A DNA stretch of 64,000 bases from Pseudoxanthomonas sp. (GCF_035999195.1 NZ_DASYGY010000009.1:930001-994000), one strand, 5' to 3'; counted from the stretch's first letter, positions 20,502-32,910 are shown. The notes: generated by a model from the letters alone, not told the origin. Translations and numbers: made by a program.

Positions 20502-20565
20502 GTAGGGTGGGCCTCGGCCCACCGTCTTCACGCGTCACCGAGCGGTGGGCCAAGGCCCACCCTAC
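20502..20565. repeat. Dispersed inverted repeat, GTAGGGTGGGCC type
   Basis: Arms GTAGGGTGGGCC (20502-20513) and GGCCCACCCTAC (20554-20565), each extended by a nested short palindrome, form a hairpin between ispH and lspA. Confidence 0.8.
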
Positions 20566-20588
20566 GATCGCGCGGGGAAGCAGTCGGG

Positions 20589-21086
20589 TCAGCCAGCCTT
20601 CTTCTTGCCCTCGAACAGCCCGAACAACGCGATGCCGATGGCGCCGCCCACCACCGCGCAGTCGGCGATGTTGAACGCCGGCCAGTAATGGTCGCGCCAG
20701 TGCCACTGGATGAAGTCGATCACGTGGCCGTGGATCTGCCGGTCGATGACGTTGCCCAGCGCGCCGCCGATCACCAGCGCGTAAGGCAGCGCCTGGCGCC
20801 AGTCGCCGCGTGCGGTGCGCGACAGCCAGAAGCCGAGCAGGCCACTGATGCCCACGGCCAGCACGGTGAAGAACCACAACTGCCAGCCACCGGCATCGGC
20901 CAGGAAGCTGAAGGCCGCGCCGGTGTTGTAGGTGCGGTACCAGTTCCAGAAGCCCTCGATCACCGGGATGGCGGTGTACTCCGGCAGCGAGGCCAGCACC
21001 CACGCCTTCGACCACTGGTCCAGCACGATGACGACGACCGACAGCAGCAGCCAGACCAGCGCATTCGGTTTCGGCTTGGCGACCAT
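20589..21086 (-). CDS. lspA: Lipoprotein signal peptidase LspA
   Basis: LspA is an inner-membrane aspartyl peptidase that cleaves prolipoprotein signal peptides after lipidation. The 165-residue protein has four hydrophobic helices and the two catalytic Asp motifs, GALGNVIDR and AFNIADCAV. Its ATG shares one base with the ileS stop codon (TGATG), indicating translational coupling. This is the conserved ribF-ileS-lspA order. Confidence 0.96.
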   Translation of the reverse strand: MVAKPKPNALVWLLLSVVVIVLDQWSKAWVLASLPEYTAIPVIEGFWNWYRTYNTGAAFSFLADAGGWQLWFFTVLAVGISGLLGFWLSRTARGDWRQALPYALVIGGALGNVIDRQIHGHVIDFIQWHWRDHYWPAFNIADCAVVGGAIGIALFGLFEGKKKAG

Positions 21087-23917
21087 CAGAACCACACCCG
21101 GTCTTCGCCGGCGCCATCGATGTTGCTGACGCAACGGCCGCAAAGTTCGGGATGCGCGGCATGCTGGCCGACATCGGCGCGGTAATGCCAGCAACGCACG
21201 CACTTGCTCTTGGTGGTCGGCTGCGCCAGCACGAAGATCTCGTCCGCGCTGACTTCGTTGACGGTGACGTCGCCACTGATGAAGAAGAAACGCAGCTCCT
21301 CGGCCAGCGGCTGCCACTTGGCGGCGGTCAGGGCATTCACCGACACGGTGATCTCCGCTTCCAGCGCGGCGCCGATCAGGCCGTTGGCGCGCATCGGCTC
21401 CAGCACCTTGGCCACCTGCTCGCGCAGGGCCAGCAGCTGGTCGAAGTCGGCGGCGTTCAGCGCCGCGCCTTCCGGCAGCGGCGCCAGGCCGTCGTACCAG
21501 GTGGCGAACAGCACGTTGCCGGTGCGCTCGCCCGGCAGATAACCCCACATTTCATCGGCGGTGAAGCTGAGCACCGGTGCGATCCAGCGCACGAAGGCCT
21601 CGGCGATGTGGAACATCGCGCTCTGCGCGCTGCGGCGACCGCGCGAATCCTCGCGCATGGTGTACAGGCGGTCCTTGGTGACATCCAGGTACAGCGAGCC
21701 CAGGTCGACGCTGCAGAAGTTCAGCAGCGCCTGCACGATCTCGGCGAAGTCGTAACGGTCGTAGGCGGCCTTGATCTTCTCCTGCACCTCGAACGCGCGA
21801 TGCACGATCCAGCGGTCCAGCGCCACCATGTCCGCCGGCGCCAGCAGATCGCGCGACGGATCGAAGCCGCTGAGGTTGCTGAGCAGGAAGCGCGCGGTGT
21901 TGCGCAGCCGGCGGTAGGCGTCGGCGTTGCGCTTCAGGATTTCCTGCGACAGCGACATTTCGTTACTGTAATCGGCGCTGGCGATCCACAGGCGCAGGAT
22001 GTCGGCGCCGAGGGTCTTCATGATGTCCTGCGGCTCGATGCCGTTGCCCAGCGACTTGGACATCTTGCGGCCGTGCTCGTCCACGGTGAACCCGTGGGTG
22101 AGGCACTGCTTGTACGGCGCGACCTTGTCGATCGCCACGCCGGTCAGCAGCGAGGACTGGAACCAGCCGCGGTGCTGGTCCGAGCCTTCCAGGTAGAGGT
22201 CGGCCGGCTTGCCCAGGCCGCGCTCCAGCAGCACGCCTTCGTGCGTCACGCCGGAGTCGAACCAGACATCGAGGATGTCGGTGATCTTGTCGTAGTCCTT
22301 CGCTTCCTCGCCCAGCAGTTCGGCCGCATCCAGCGTGTACCAGACGTCGACACCGCCCTGCTCCACGCGGTCGGCGACCGCGCGCATCAGCTCGACGCTG
22401 CGCGGATGCGGCTCGCCGGTTTCGCGGTGCACGAACAGCGCGATCGGCACGCCCCAGGTGCGCTGGCGCGAGATGGTCCAGTCCGGACGGCCATCGACCA
22501 TGCCGGCGATGCGGGCTTCGCCCCACTGCGGGAACCAGCCGACCTGCTTGATCGCCTCCAGCGCATCGGCGCGCAGGTGGGCCTGTTCCATCGAGATGAA
22601 CCACTGCGGCGTGGCACGGAACGCGATGGGTGTCTTGTGGCGCCAGCAGTGCGGGTAGCTGTGCTCCAGTTTGCTGAAGGCAAGCAGCGCGCCGCTCTGC
22701 TTGAGCACGTCGATGAGGGTGTCGTTGGCCTTCCAGATGTGCAGTCCGGCCAGTTCGACGCCATGCGCCGCCGGTGTGGACGGCAGATACACGCCGCGGC
22801 CATCGACCGGGTTGAGCTGCGCGGCGGTGTACTTGTCGAGCAGGCCGTACTGCTTGCTGACGACATAGTCTTCCTGGCCGTGGCCGGGCGCGGTATGCAC
22901 GGCGCCGGTACCGTCTTCGGCCGACACGTGGTCGCCGAGCAGCACGGGAATATCGCGGGTGTCGTAGAACGGATGCGCGAACAGCGCGCCTTCCAGCGCA
23001 CTACCCTTCACCCGGGCGTGCACGACCACGTCGGTGACGCCGTAGCGCTGCAGCGCGCGCGCGGCCAGCGCATCGGCCAGCAACAGCCAGCGGCGCCTGC
23101 CGTCGTGCGCGGGGCCTTCGACCAGCGCGTACTCGAGATCCGCACCGACCGAGATGGCCAGTGAGGCCGGCAGCGTCCACGGCGTGGTGGTCCAGATCGG
23201 CAGCGCCACTTCGACATCGACGGGTACGTCGACACCGAACGCCTTCGCCAGCGCCTGCGCGTCGCGCGCGGCATAGGCGACGTCCACCGCCGGCGACACC
23301 TTGTCGGCATATTCGATCTCCGCCTCGGCCAGCGCCGAGCCGCAGTCGAAGCACCAGTGCACCGGCTTCACGCCGCGCGTCAGATGGCCGTTGGCGACGA
23401 TCTTGGCCAGCGCGCGGATCTCGTTGGCCTCGAAGCGGAAATCGAGCGTCTTGTACGGGTTGTCCCAGTCGCCGATCACGCCCAGGCGCTTGAAGTCCTT
23501 GCGCTGGATGTCGATCTGCGACTCGGCATATTCGCGGCACTTCTGCCGGAACTCGACCGCATCCAGCTTCGCGCCGACCTTGCCGAACTTCTTCTCGATG
23601 GCGATCTCGATCGGCAGGCCGTGGCAATCCCAGCCGGGGATGTACGGCGCATCGAAGCCGGCCAGGTACTTCGACTTGACGATGATGTCCTTGAGGATCT
23701 TGTTGACCGCGTGGCCAAGGTGGATCGCGCCGTTGGCGTACGGCGGGCCGTCGTGCAGCACGAACAGCGGACGCCCCTTGGCGTTCTCGCGCAGCTGCGC
23801 GTACAGGCCCTGGCGTTCCCAGCGGTCCAGCGTGTCGGGCTCGCGCTTGGGCAGGTCGCCGCGCATCGGGAAATCCGTGGCGGGCAGATGGAGGGTCGCT
23901 TTGTAGTCCTGGCTCAC
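21086..23917 (-). CDS. ileS: Isoleucyl-tRNA synthetase
   Basis: This class I enzyme charges tRNA-Ile and edits Val in its CP1 domain. The 943-residue length is normal. The HIGH-type motif is PPYANGAIHLGHAVNKILKD and the KMSKS loop is GRKMSKSLGNG. Editing-domain motifs include LPIWTTTPWTLPA. The C-terminal zinc site is CVRCWHYRADVG with CGRCVSNI. The start is GTG 23917 (reading SQDYKATLHLP as in family N-termini), overlapping the ribF stop as GTGA. The upstream in-frame extension has no family similarity. Confidence 0.96.
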   Translation of the reverse strand: MSQDYKATLHLPATDFPMRGDLPKREPDTLDRWERQGLYAQLRENAKGRPLFVLHDGPPYANGAIHLGHAVNKILKDIIVKSKYLAGFDAPYIPGWDCHGLPIEIAIEKKFGKVGAKLDAVEFRQKCREYAESQIDIQRKDFKRLGVIGDWDNPYKTLDFRFEANEIRALAKIVANGHLTRGVKPVHWCFDCGSALAEAEIEYADKVSPAVDVAYAARDAQALAKAFGVDVPVDVEVALPIWTTTPWTLPASLAISVGADLEYALVEGPAHDGRRRWLLLADALAARALQRYGVTDVVVHARVKGSALEGALFAHPFYDTRDIPVLLGDHVSAEDGTGAVHTAPGHGQEDYVVSKQYGLLDKYTAAQLNPVDGRGVYLPSTPAAHGVELAGLHIWKANDTLIDVLKQSGALLAFSKLEHSYPHCWRHKTPIAFRATPQWFISMEQAHLRADALEAIKQVGWFPQWGEARIAGMVDGRPDWTISRQRTWGVPIALFVHRETGEPHPRSVELMRAVADRVEQGGVDVWYTLDAAELLGEEAKDYDKITDILDVWFDSGVTHEGVLLERGLGKPADLYLEGSDQHRGWFQSSLLTGVAIDKVAPYKQCLTHGFTVDEHGRKMSKSLGNGIEPQDIMKTLGADILRLWIASADYSNEMSLSQEILKRNADAYRRLRNTARFLLSNLSGFDPSRDLLAPADMVALDRWIVHRAFEVQEKIKAAYDRYDFAEIVQALLNFCSVDLGSLYLDVTKDRLYTMREDSRGRRSAQSAMFHIAEAFVRWIAPVLSFTADEMWGYLPGERTGNVLFATWYDGLAPLPEGAALNAADFDQLLALREQVAKVLEPMRANGLIGAALEAEITVSVNALTAAKWQPLAEELRFFFISGDVTVNEVSADEIFVLAQPTTKSKCVRCWHYRADVGQHAAHPELCGRCVSNIDGAGEDRVWF

Positions 23918-24861
23918 GCCGTCGCTCGTCGTTGGTGTTCGGAAAGGATCCCGCGTGCGTCGTCCGCGTCGCGGTGCATCTGCACGGTGAGGCTGGGCAG
24001 ATCGGGGAATTTCAGTTCGTCGCGCAGCTTGGCGACGAATTCGACTTCGATATGGCGCCCGTAAAGGTCGCCGGCGAAATCGAACAGGTGGGCTTCGAGC
24101 AGCGGCTCGACGCCATCCACCGTCGGCCGCGTGCCGAAGCTGGACACCGACGGCCACGGACGGTCGCCGACGCCGTGCACCCAGGTGGCATAGATGCCGG
24201 ACAACGCCGGCGTCTTCGGAAAGCGCAGGTTGGCCGTCGGGAAACCGAGCGTGCGGCCGAGCTGCTTGCCGCGCACGACGCGCCCGCCGATGGCATACGG
24301 CCGACCGAGCAGACGCGTGGCGGTGGCGAAGTCGCCGGCCTTGAGCGCTTCGCGGATGCGGGTGCTGGAGACGCGGTCGCCCTGGGCGTGGACGGGTTCG
24401 ATCTCGCCGGCGCTGAAGCCCAGCTCGTTCCCCATCACCTGCAACAGGGCGAGGTCGCCACCGCGACGGTGGCCGAAGCGGAACTCGGGGCCGATCCAGA
24501 CTTCGCGGGCATTCAAGCGACCCGCCAGCAACGTGCGGGCGAAGTCCTCGGCGGACATCGCGGAGAGCTTCGCATCGAAGCGCAGAAGGCCTACATGGTC
24601 GGCGCCGAGGTCCAACAGGCCTTCCACCTTGGCGCGCGCCAGGGTCAGGCGCGGCGCTGGATTGTCCCGGGCGAAGAATTCGCGCGGCAGCGGCTCGAAC
24701 GTCACCACCACGGCCGGCACGCCCCGCGCGCGGGCACGGGCGACGGCATGCCGCACCAGCGCACGGTGGCCCGAATGGAGGCCATCGAAGGCGCCGATGC
24801 AGACCACGCTACCGTGCGGGCACAGAGACCCGCCATCGACGTCACGGAACAGCCTGCTCAT
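23914..24861 (-). CDS. ribF: Bifunctional riboflavin kinase / FAD synthetase
   Basis: RibF makes FMN and then FAD from riboflavin. The 315-residue protein has an N-terminal nucleotidyltransferase domain (CIGAFDGLHSGHRALV; later GDRVSSTRIREALKAGD) and a C-terminal flavokinase domain (GRTLGFPTANLRFP; SFGTRPTVDG; LEAHLFDFAGDLYG). Its stop overlaps the ileS start, so the two are probably co-translated. It follows murJ by about 80 bp. Confidence 0.96.
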   Translation of the reverse strand: MSRLFRDVDGGSLCPHGSVVCIGAFDGLHSGHRALVRHAVARARARGVPAVVVTFEPLPREFFARDNPAPRLTLARAKVEGLLDLGADHVGLLRFDAKLSAMSAEDFARTLLAGRLNAREVWIGPEFRFGHRRGGDLALLQVMGNELGFSAGEIEPVHAQGDRVSSTRIREALKAGDFATATRLLGRPYAIGGRVVRGKQLGRTLGFPTANLRFPKTPALSGIYATWVHGVGDRPWPSVSSFGTRPTVDGVEPLLEAHLFDFAGDLYGRHIEVEFVAKLRDELKFPDLPSLTVQMHRDADDARGILSEHQRRATA

Positions 24862-24942
24862 GGATTCCTGTCAGGACGGATGCGCCAGCCGGCGGATCCG
24901 GGATGTTGCAAGACCTTGAAGTATAGCCGTCCCCGCCCGTCC

Positions 24943-26553
24943 TCAATGCCCACGCAGGTCACGCGGCCGGATGCCCTGCAGGTACAGCAGGCCGGCATAC
25001 AGCCCGCCGCCGGCGCCGACCATGGCCGCCAGCCGCCAGCCGCGCTCCCACCAGGCCCACGACGTCCAGTCGACCCAGACGAAGCGGAAGGCCAGCACCA
25101 CCAGCGTCATCGCCAGCGTGGCCACGACGATCTGGCGCAGGAAGCGTCCCCAGCCCGGCTGCCGGCGGTAGACGCCGGCCCTGCGCAGCAGCCAGGCCAG
25201 TTGCAGCGCATTGACCCAGCCCGCCACCGCGATGGCGAGGGCCAGCAGCGTGTGCGCGCCCTGCACCTGCCCCAGGGCGCGCATCGGGTTGCCGCCCGAC
25301 GCTTGCAGCGCCTGTCGGCCCGGCTCGGTCCCATGCAGCAGCAGCGCGAAGAACAGCAGCAGGCACAGCGCATTCGTCAGCACCGACACCACGGCCGCCC
25401 TCACCGGGGTGCGGGTGTCCTGCCGCGAGTAGAACGCCGGCGCCAGTACCTTGACCAGCAGGAACGCCGGGACTGCCGCCGACTGCGCCATCAGGCTCCA
25501 GCTCGCCATCCGCACGTCGAGGGCAGCGAACTCGCCGTACTGGAACAGGGTGGACAACAACGGCTGCGCGCACAGGATCAACCCGGCGCAGGCCGGCAGG
25601 CCGATCAGCAGGCAGAGGCGGAAGCCCCAGTCCAGGCCCTTCGAATAGCCCTCGGGATCGGTCTCGGCATGCCGGCTGGACAGGTGCGGCAGGATCACCG
25701 TGCCGATGGCGACGCCGAACATGCCCAGCGGGAACTCCAGCAGCCGGTCGCTGTAGTACAGCCAGCTGACGCTGCCGCTGATCAGCAGCGTGGCCACCCA
25801 GGTGTTCATCAGCAGATTGACCTGGGCCACCGAGGAGCCGAACAGCGTGGGCACCATCAGCGTCATGATCCTGCGCACGCCGGCATGGGCCAGGTCCAGC
25901 CTGGGCCGCGGCAGCAGGCCGATACGGAACAGGGACGGCAGCTGGAATCCGAGCTGCAGCAGGCCGGCGATGAAGACACCCCAGCCCAGCACCATCACCG
26001 AGCTGCCGAACCACGCCTTCGCCGCCAGTGCGGCCGAGATCATCGCCACGTTCAGCAGGATCGGCGACAGGGCCGGGACCGCGAACCGCTGGTAGCTGTT
26101 GAGCACTGCGCCGACCAGCGACGCCAGTGAGATGAACAGCGCGTAGGGGAAGGTGATCCGCAGCAGATCGGTCAGCATCGCCGTCTGCGCGGCATCGAAA
26201 CTGGGGGCGATCAGCCGGGCGATCGGACCCGCCAGCAGGATCACGATGGCGGTCAGTATCATCAGCGCCGCCGCCAGGGCGCCGGCGACGCGGTCGACCA
26301 GCGCCTTGACCTCTTCGGCCGTGCGGGTCGCCTTGTACTCGGCCAGCACGGGGACGAAGGCCATCGAGAACGAGCCCTCGGCCGACAGCCGCCGCATGAA
26401 GTTCGGGATGCGGAACGCCACGAAGAAGGCGTCCATCATCGCGCTGGCACCGAAGACATGGGCGTAGACCTGGTCCCGGACCAGCCCGGAGAGCCGGGAC
26501 AGGAAGGTCATGGAGCTGAAGACCGCGGCGGACCGCAGGAGCCGGCCGCTCAT
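24943..26553 (-). CDS. murJ: Lipid II flippase MurJ
   Basis: MurJ is an MOP-superfamily transporter that flips the peptidoglycan precursor lipid II across the inner membrane. The 536-residue protein has about 14 hydrophobic helices and family motifs such as SAAVFSSMTFLSRLSGLVRDQ, MDAFFVAFRIPNFMRRLSAEGSF and FALLLHGTEPG. The start was set at ATG 26553 (MSGRLLRS). It is divergent from rpsT and heads the murJ-ribF-ileS-lspA string. Confidence 0.95.
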   Translation of the reverse strand: MSGRLLRSAAVFSSMTFLSRLSGLVRDQVYAHVFGASAMMDAFFVAFRIPNFMRRLSAEGSFSMAFVPVLAEYKATRTAEEVKALVDRVAGALAAALMILTAIVILLAGPIARLIAPSFDAAQTAMLTDLLRITFPYALFISLASLVGAVLNSYQRFAVPALSPILLNVAMISAALAAKAWFGSSVMVLGWGVFIAGLLQLGFQLPSLFRIGLLPRPRLDLAHAGVRRIMTLMVPTLFGSSVAQVNLLMNTWVATLLISGSVSWLYYSDRLLEFPLGMFGVAIGTVILPHLSSRHAETDPEGYSKGLDWGFRLCLLIGLPACAGLILCAQPLLSTLFQYGEFAALDVRMASWSLMAQSAAVPAFLLVKVLAPAFYSRQDTRTPVRAAVVSVLTNALCLLLFFALLLHGTEPGRQALQASGGNPMRALGQVQGAHTLLALAIAVAGWVNALQLAWLLRRAGVYRRQPGWGRFLRQIVVATLAMTLVVLAFRFVWVDWTSWAWWERGWRLAAMVGAGGGLYAGLLYLQGIRPRDLRGH

Positions 26554-26583
26554 CGCCGCTCCGTTGCCCGGGACGGACCCAGG

Positions 26584-26612
26584 TTGACGCAACCCATTGA
26601 ATGCCTCATAAT
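26584..26612 (+). promoter_or_regulatory. Sigma-70 promoter of rpsT
   Basis: TTGACG (26584-26589) and CATAAT (26607-26612) are 17 bp apart, about 70 bp before the rpsT start. Confidence 0.8.
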
Positions 26613-26681
26613 TTCCGGCTCAATTTACCCGTCTTCCGTTCACCCCCTGAATTCTCTCAGGTATTCACCAGGAATCCCACC

Positions 26682-26951
26682 GTGGCCAATATCAAGTCCG
26701 CCAAGAAGCGCGCCAAGCAGACCGTCGTGCGCAATGCGCGCAATGCCGGTCAGCGTTCGATGCTGCGCACCGCCGTCAAGAAGGTCCTGAAGGCGCTCGA
26801 CGCCAACGACGCCGCCGGCGCCCAGGCCGCGTTCGTCTCGGCCCAGCCGATCCTCGACCGCCTGAGCTCGCGCGGCCTGATCCACAAGAACAAGGCAGCC
26901 CGCCACAAGAGCCGCCTGAACGCCCGCATCAAGGCCCTGCAAGCGGCCTGA
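26682..26951 (+). CDS. rpsT: 30S ribosomal protein S20
   Basis: S20 binds 16S rRNA early in 30S assembly. The 89-residue protein reads (M)ANIKSAKKRAKQTVVRNARN and ends in a basic helix, NKAARHKSRLNARIKAL. The start is GTG 26682 with AGGA upstream; a longer in-frame reading would add a non-conserved N-terminus. Non-ATG starts are known for rpsT and may take part in autoregulation. It is divergent from murJ, with its own promoter and terminator. Confidence 0.96.
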   Translation: MANIKSAKKRAKQTVVRNARNAGQRSMLRTAVKKVLKALDANDAAGAQAAFVSAQPILDRLSSRGLIHKNKAARHKSRLNARIKALQAA

Positions 26952-26982
26952 TTCACGGTGGTACGCAACGCGAAGACACGGG

Positions 26983-27010
26983 AACCCGCCGCAAGGCGGG
27001 TTTCTTTTTT
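26983..27010 (+). terminator. Terminator of rpsT
   Basis: The stem AACCCGCC/GGCGGGTT with a GCAA tetraloop is followed by TCTTTTTT. Confidence 0.95.
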
Positions 27011-27056
27011 GTACTCAGGCAGGACGATGCAGGAAACGGACGCCTGATCCGCCAAC

Positions 27057-27078
27057 GGAAAACCCGCCTTGCGGCGGG
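27057..27078 (-). terminator. Terminator of obgE
   Basis: On the minus strand CCCGCC-GCAA-GGCGGG is followed by TTTTCC. The stem is nearly the same as that of the rpsT terminator, which faces it. Confidence 0.8.
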
Positions 27079-27085
27079 CTGTTCG

Positions 27086-28141
27086 TCACGGGGCTTCGCG
27101 GGCGGCCTCGTCGGCCTCTTCCTTCTGCCGGTCGAAGAACGCCATGACGTCTTTCATGATCGGCCAGGTGCCTTCACGCGAGATGGCGGAGACCTGGTAC
27201 CAGGGGTGAGTCCAGCCAAGGTCGGCGATGATCTGCTCCGCGCGCGCCTTCGCCTCGTCCTCGAACATCAGATCGGCCTTGTTGAGCACGAGCCAGCGCG
27301 GCTTCTGCAGCAGCTCGGGATCGTGCTTCTCCAGTTCGCGCTCGATGGCACGGACCTGCTCGACCGGATCGACGTCCTCCACCCCGCCTTCCATCGGCGC
27401 CATGTCCACCAGGTGCAGCAGGAGACGCGTGCGCTGCAGGTGGCGCAGGAACGTCGCGCCCAGGCCGGCACCGTCCGCGGCGCCTTCGATCAGGCCCGGG
27501 ATGTCGGCGATCACGAAGCTGCGATGCGCTTCGACGCTGACCACGCCTAGGTTGGGATACAGCGTGGTGAACGGATAGTCCGCCACCTTCGGCGTCGCCG
27601 CCGACACGGCGCGGATGAAGGTGCTCTTGCCCGCGTTCGGGAAACCCAGCAGGCCTACGTCGGCCAGCAGCTTCAGCTCGAGCCTCAGCAGGCGCTCCTC
27701 GCCCTCCTCGCCCGGCGTTGCCTTGCGCGGCGCGCGGGTGATGGAACTCTTGAAATGCATGTTGCCCAGGCCGCCCTTGCCGCCCTTGGCCACCAGCAGA
27801 CGGTCGCCATGCCGGGTCAGGTCGCCGATCACTTCGTCGGTGCTGACATTGGTCACCACCGTGCCCACGGGCACCGTGATGGTCAGGTCTTCGCCGGCCT
27901 TGCCGTACATCTGCCGGCCCATGCCGTTCTCGCCACGCTGGGCGCGGAACTGGGTCTGGTGGCGGAAATCGACCAGCGTGTTGAGGTTCTCGTCGGCCTG
28001 CAGCCAGACGCTGCCGCCGTTGCCGCCGTCACCCCCGTCCGGCCCACCCAGCGGAATGAACTTCTCGCGGCGGAACCCCACGCAACCGTTGCCGCCGTTG
28101 CCGGCGCCTACCAGGATTTCTGCTTCGTCTACGAGTTTCAT
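27086..28141 (-). CDS. obgE: Obg-family GTPase ObgE/CgtA
   Basis: This GTPase binds the 50S subunit and links ribosome assembly to growth status. The 351-residue protein has the Gly-rich Obg fold (residues 1 to about 158, with GAGNGGNGCVGFRREKF), then a G domain with GFPNAGKST, DIPGLIEGA and NKAD motifs. The short acidic C-terminus ends EEADEAAREAP. The start was set at ATG 28141 (MKLVDEAEI), the family N-terminus. It follows rplU-rpmA, separated by a repeat and a terminator. Confidence 0.96.
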   Translation of the reverse strand: MKLVDEAEILVGAGNGGNGCVGFRREKFIPLGGPDGGDGGNGGSVWLQADENLNTLVDFRHQTQFRAQRGENGMGRQMYGKAGEDLTITVPVGTVVTNVSTDEVIGDLTRHGDRLLVAKGGKGGLGNMHFKSSITRAPRKATPGEEGEERLLRLELKLLADVGLLGFPNAGKSTFIRAVSAATPKVADYPFTTLYPNLGVVSVEAHRSFVIADIPGLIEGAADGAGLGATFLRHLQRTRLLLHLVDMAPMEGGVEDVDPVEQVRAIERELEKHDPELLQKPRWLVLNKADLMFEDEAKARAEQIIADLGWTHPWYQVSAISREGTWPIMKDVMAFFDRQKEEADEAAREAP

Positions 28142-28146
28142 GGGGG

Positions 28147-28283
28147 CGTGATTCGTGATGGGGTGATTCGTGATGGGGAAACGCCCCGACGGCGGGATGG
28201 CCACGTCGATGGGCGGCAATACGGTGCCGGGAGGCTAGGAACGGAACACGCTGGCGGATCACTCTTCACGAATCACCAATCCC
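28147..28283. repeat. GTGATTCGTGATGGG-type repeats between rpmA and obgE
   Basis: Two tandem copies of a GTGATTCGTGATGGG word lie at 28147-28178, with an inverted counterpart (CACGAATCACCAATCCC) at 28267-28283. The same words recur between pstB and phoU. Confidence 0.75.
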
Positions 28284-28296
28284 GGCTTCATCAAAC

Positions 28297-28320
28297 GAAA
28301 AGCCCCGCACGCGGCGGGGC
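28297..28320 (-). terminator. Terminator of rplU-rpmA
   Basis: On the minus strand GCCCCGC-CGCGT-GCGGGGC is followed by TTTTCG, between rpmA and the downstream repeat. Confidence 0.8.
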
Positions 28321-28345
28321 CCTTCGCTCGGCGTGTGCGAAAGCC

Positions 28346-28606
28346 TCAGGCTTCCGTCACCACGCTCACGGTGCGGCGCTTCTTGGCGCCCTTGACCGAG
28401 AACTCGACCTTGCCGTCGACCAGCGCGAACAGCGTGTGGTCGCGACCCAGGCCGACGCCCGGACCCGGATGGAACTGGGTGCCGCGCTGGCGGATGATGA
28501 TGTTGCCCGCATCGATCGCCTGACCACCGAAGACCTTGACGCCCAGCATCTTCGGATTGGAGTCGCGGCCGTTGCGCGAGGAACCTACGCCCTTTTTATG
28601 TGCCAT
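28346..28606 (-). CDS. rpmA: 50S ribosomal protein L27
   Basis: L27 reaches toward the peptidyl-transferase centre with its N-terminal tail. The 86-residue protein has the expected MAHKKGVGSSRNGRDSN start without the cleaved extension seen in Firmicutes, and the LGVKVFGGQ and IIIRQRGT motifs. It lies 12 bp after rplU in one operon. Confidence 0.97.
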   Translation of the reverse strand: MAHKKGVGSSRNGRDSNPKMLGVKVFGGQAIDAGNIIIRQRGTQFHPGPGVGLGRDHTLFALVDGKVEFSVKGAKKRRTVSVVTEA

Positions 28607-28618
28607 GACTGCTTCTCC

Positions 28619-28927
28619 TTACTTGGTGATGCCGGTGATTTCGATTTCGGTGTAGTGCTGCCGGTGACCCTGGCGCTTCATGTGGTGCTTGCGGCGGCGG
28701 AACTTGATGATGCGCACCTTGTCGGCGCGGCCATGGCCGACCACCTTCGCGGTGACGCTGGCGCCCTTCAGGGCGTCGCCCAGGCTGATGGTCTCGCCAT
28801 CGCCCAGCATCAGGATGTTGTCGAAGGTGATCTCGTTGCCGGCTTCGGCCTCGAGCTTCTCGACGCGGAGCGTCTCGCCCTTCATCACGCGGTACTGCTT
28901 ACCGCCCGTGACTACGACTGCGTACAT
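28619..28927 (-). CDS. rplU: 50S ribosomal protein L21
   Basis: L21 binds 23S rRNA. The 102-residue protein starts MYAVVVTGGKQYRV and contains the conserved VRIIKFRRRKHHMKRQGHRQ segment. It leads the rplU-rpmA operon. AAGGA lies just upstream, and the 60-nt leader contains a GTTCGCC/GGCGGAC hairpin near its 5' end. Confidence 0.97.
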   Translation of the reverse strand: MYAVVVTGGKQYRVMKGETLRVEKLEAEAGNEITFDNILMLGDGETISLGDALKGASVTAKVVGHGRADKVRIIKFRRRKHHMKRQGHRQHYTEIEITGITK

Positions 28928-28993
28928 GTGGATTCCTTGGTTTCTGTAGTTATTTTCTGGAGCCTGTCCGCCATCGAGGCGAACAGAAGCGGA

Positions 28994-29023
28994 ATTGTAG
29001 TGGATTCATGGAGTTAGGGTCAA
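28994..29023 (-). promoter_or_regulatory. Promoter of rplU-rpmA
   Basis: On the minus strand TTGACC (29018-29023) and TACAAT (28994-28999) are 18 bp apart. This is a strong sigma-70 promoter with a leader of about 60 nt. Confidence 0.85.
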
Positions 29024-29368
29024 CCCTGCGCCTGCTCTTCTTTGGGCTTGCGGCCTCCCCGCCCCGGATTCCGGACAGGATCTGTCCGCATCGGAGTGCA
29101 CACTGCTGCGCATGGCGCCCGCCGGCGGCGCCACTCGCCGGGGCGCTCCATTGTAAATCAATGACTTGAATCGATTCCTGTGGCGTCGTTTCCGCCTTCC
29201 GCTACCGGGGGGATATCCCGTCGGTCGGCCTGGCATTCGACGGCTGGCGACGCCAACGAGACTGACCGCCCACCCACCCGACCCCGCCGCTTCGCTGGCA
29301 TTGCCGGTATTTGCCCCCACCTAGGCAGACCGCTACGCTTCCTTGTTCGCTTTCCGGACCCCCACCCG
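29024..29368. other. Intergenic region upstream of uvrA
   Basis: About 345 bp between divergent rplU and uvrA. No gene, LexA-box-like site or clear uvrA promoter was seen. A GAATCGATTC palindrome lies near 29167-29176. Confidence 0.4.
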
Positions 29369-32319
<2,951 letters not shown>

Positions 32320-32323
<4 letters not shown>

Positions 32324-32739
32324 GCGACACCCACGACCCCGGCCGCAAGCTGCTGGCGAAGATCCCGATCAGCGTGCGCTGGCGCGACATGGACAGCATG
32401 GGCCACGTCAACAACGCCAAGTACATCTCGTATCTGGAGGAGGCGCGCGTGCGCTGGATGCTGACCGTGCCGGACGTGTCGATGACCGACCGCATCGCTC
32501 CGGTCGTGGCGGCCAACAACATCAACTACAAGCGCCCGCTGACCTGGCCGAACGACGTGGTGGTGGAACTCTATGTCGACCGGCTGGGCACCAGCAGCGT
32601 CACCATCGGCCACCGCATCGTGTCGGCCAAGGACGACAGCGTGCTGTACTCGGACGGCAACGTCGTGGTCGTCTGGATGGACACGCAGACCGGGCACAGC
32701 GCGCCGTTGCCGGCGGCGATCCGGGCGGTGTCGGAGTAA
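32320..32739 (+). CDS. Hotdog-fold acyl-CoA thioesterase (4HBT family)
   Basis: This 139-residue protein hydrolyses an acyl-CoA or similar thioester; the substrate is unknown. The 4HBT signature is clear in VRWRDMDSMGHVNNAKYISYLEEAR, with the catalytic Asp/His region at about residues 24-32. Later strands include INYKRPLTWPNDVVVEL. It overlaps uvrA as ATGA, so the two are translationally coupled, an odd pairing functionally. Confidence 0.9.
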
Positions 32740-32755
32740 TCGAGTATTAGGTTCC

Positions 32756-32896
32756 CTGTAGGAGCGACGTAAGTCGCGACCGGAAACTCCAGCAGCCACG
32801 GACTGCCCGGCTATCCAGCCAACGTCGACCACACCGCCCATGCCCTGCTGTCCTGTCGCTTGTGATCTGCGGTCGCGACCTACGTCGCTCCTACAA
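32756..32896. repeat. REPIN-like inverted repeat, copy 3
   Basis: Arms at 32756-32781 and 32871-32896 match copies 1 and 2 with a GTAAG variant in the left arm and one internal mismatch between arms. The loop is 89 bp. It lies between convergent genes. Confidence 0.88.
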
Positions 32897-32910
32897 CAAG
32901 CTGACGGATC

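Noticed and set aside
21152..23164. Plus-strand open frame of 670 codons over ileS
   Set aside because: Antisense to ileS, without conserved domains.
29031..29368. LexA box before uvrA
   Set aside because: No sequence resembling a gammaproteobacterial or xanthomonad LexA site could be seen.
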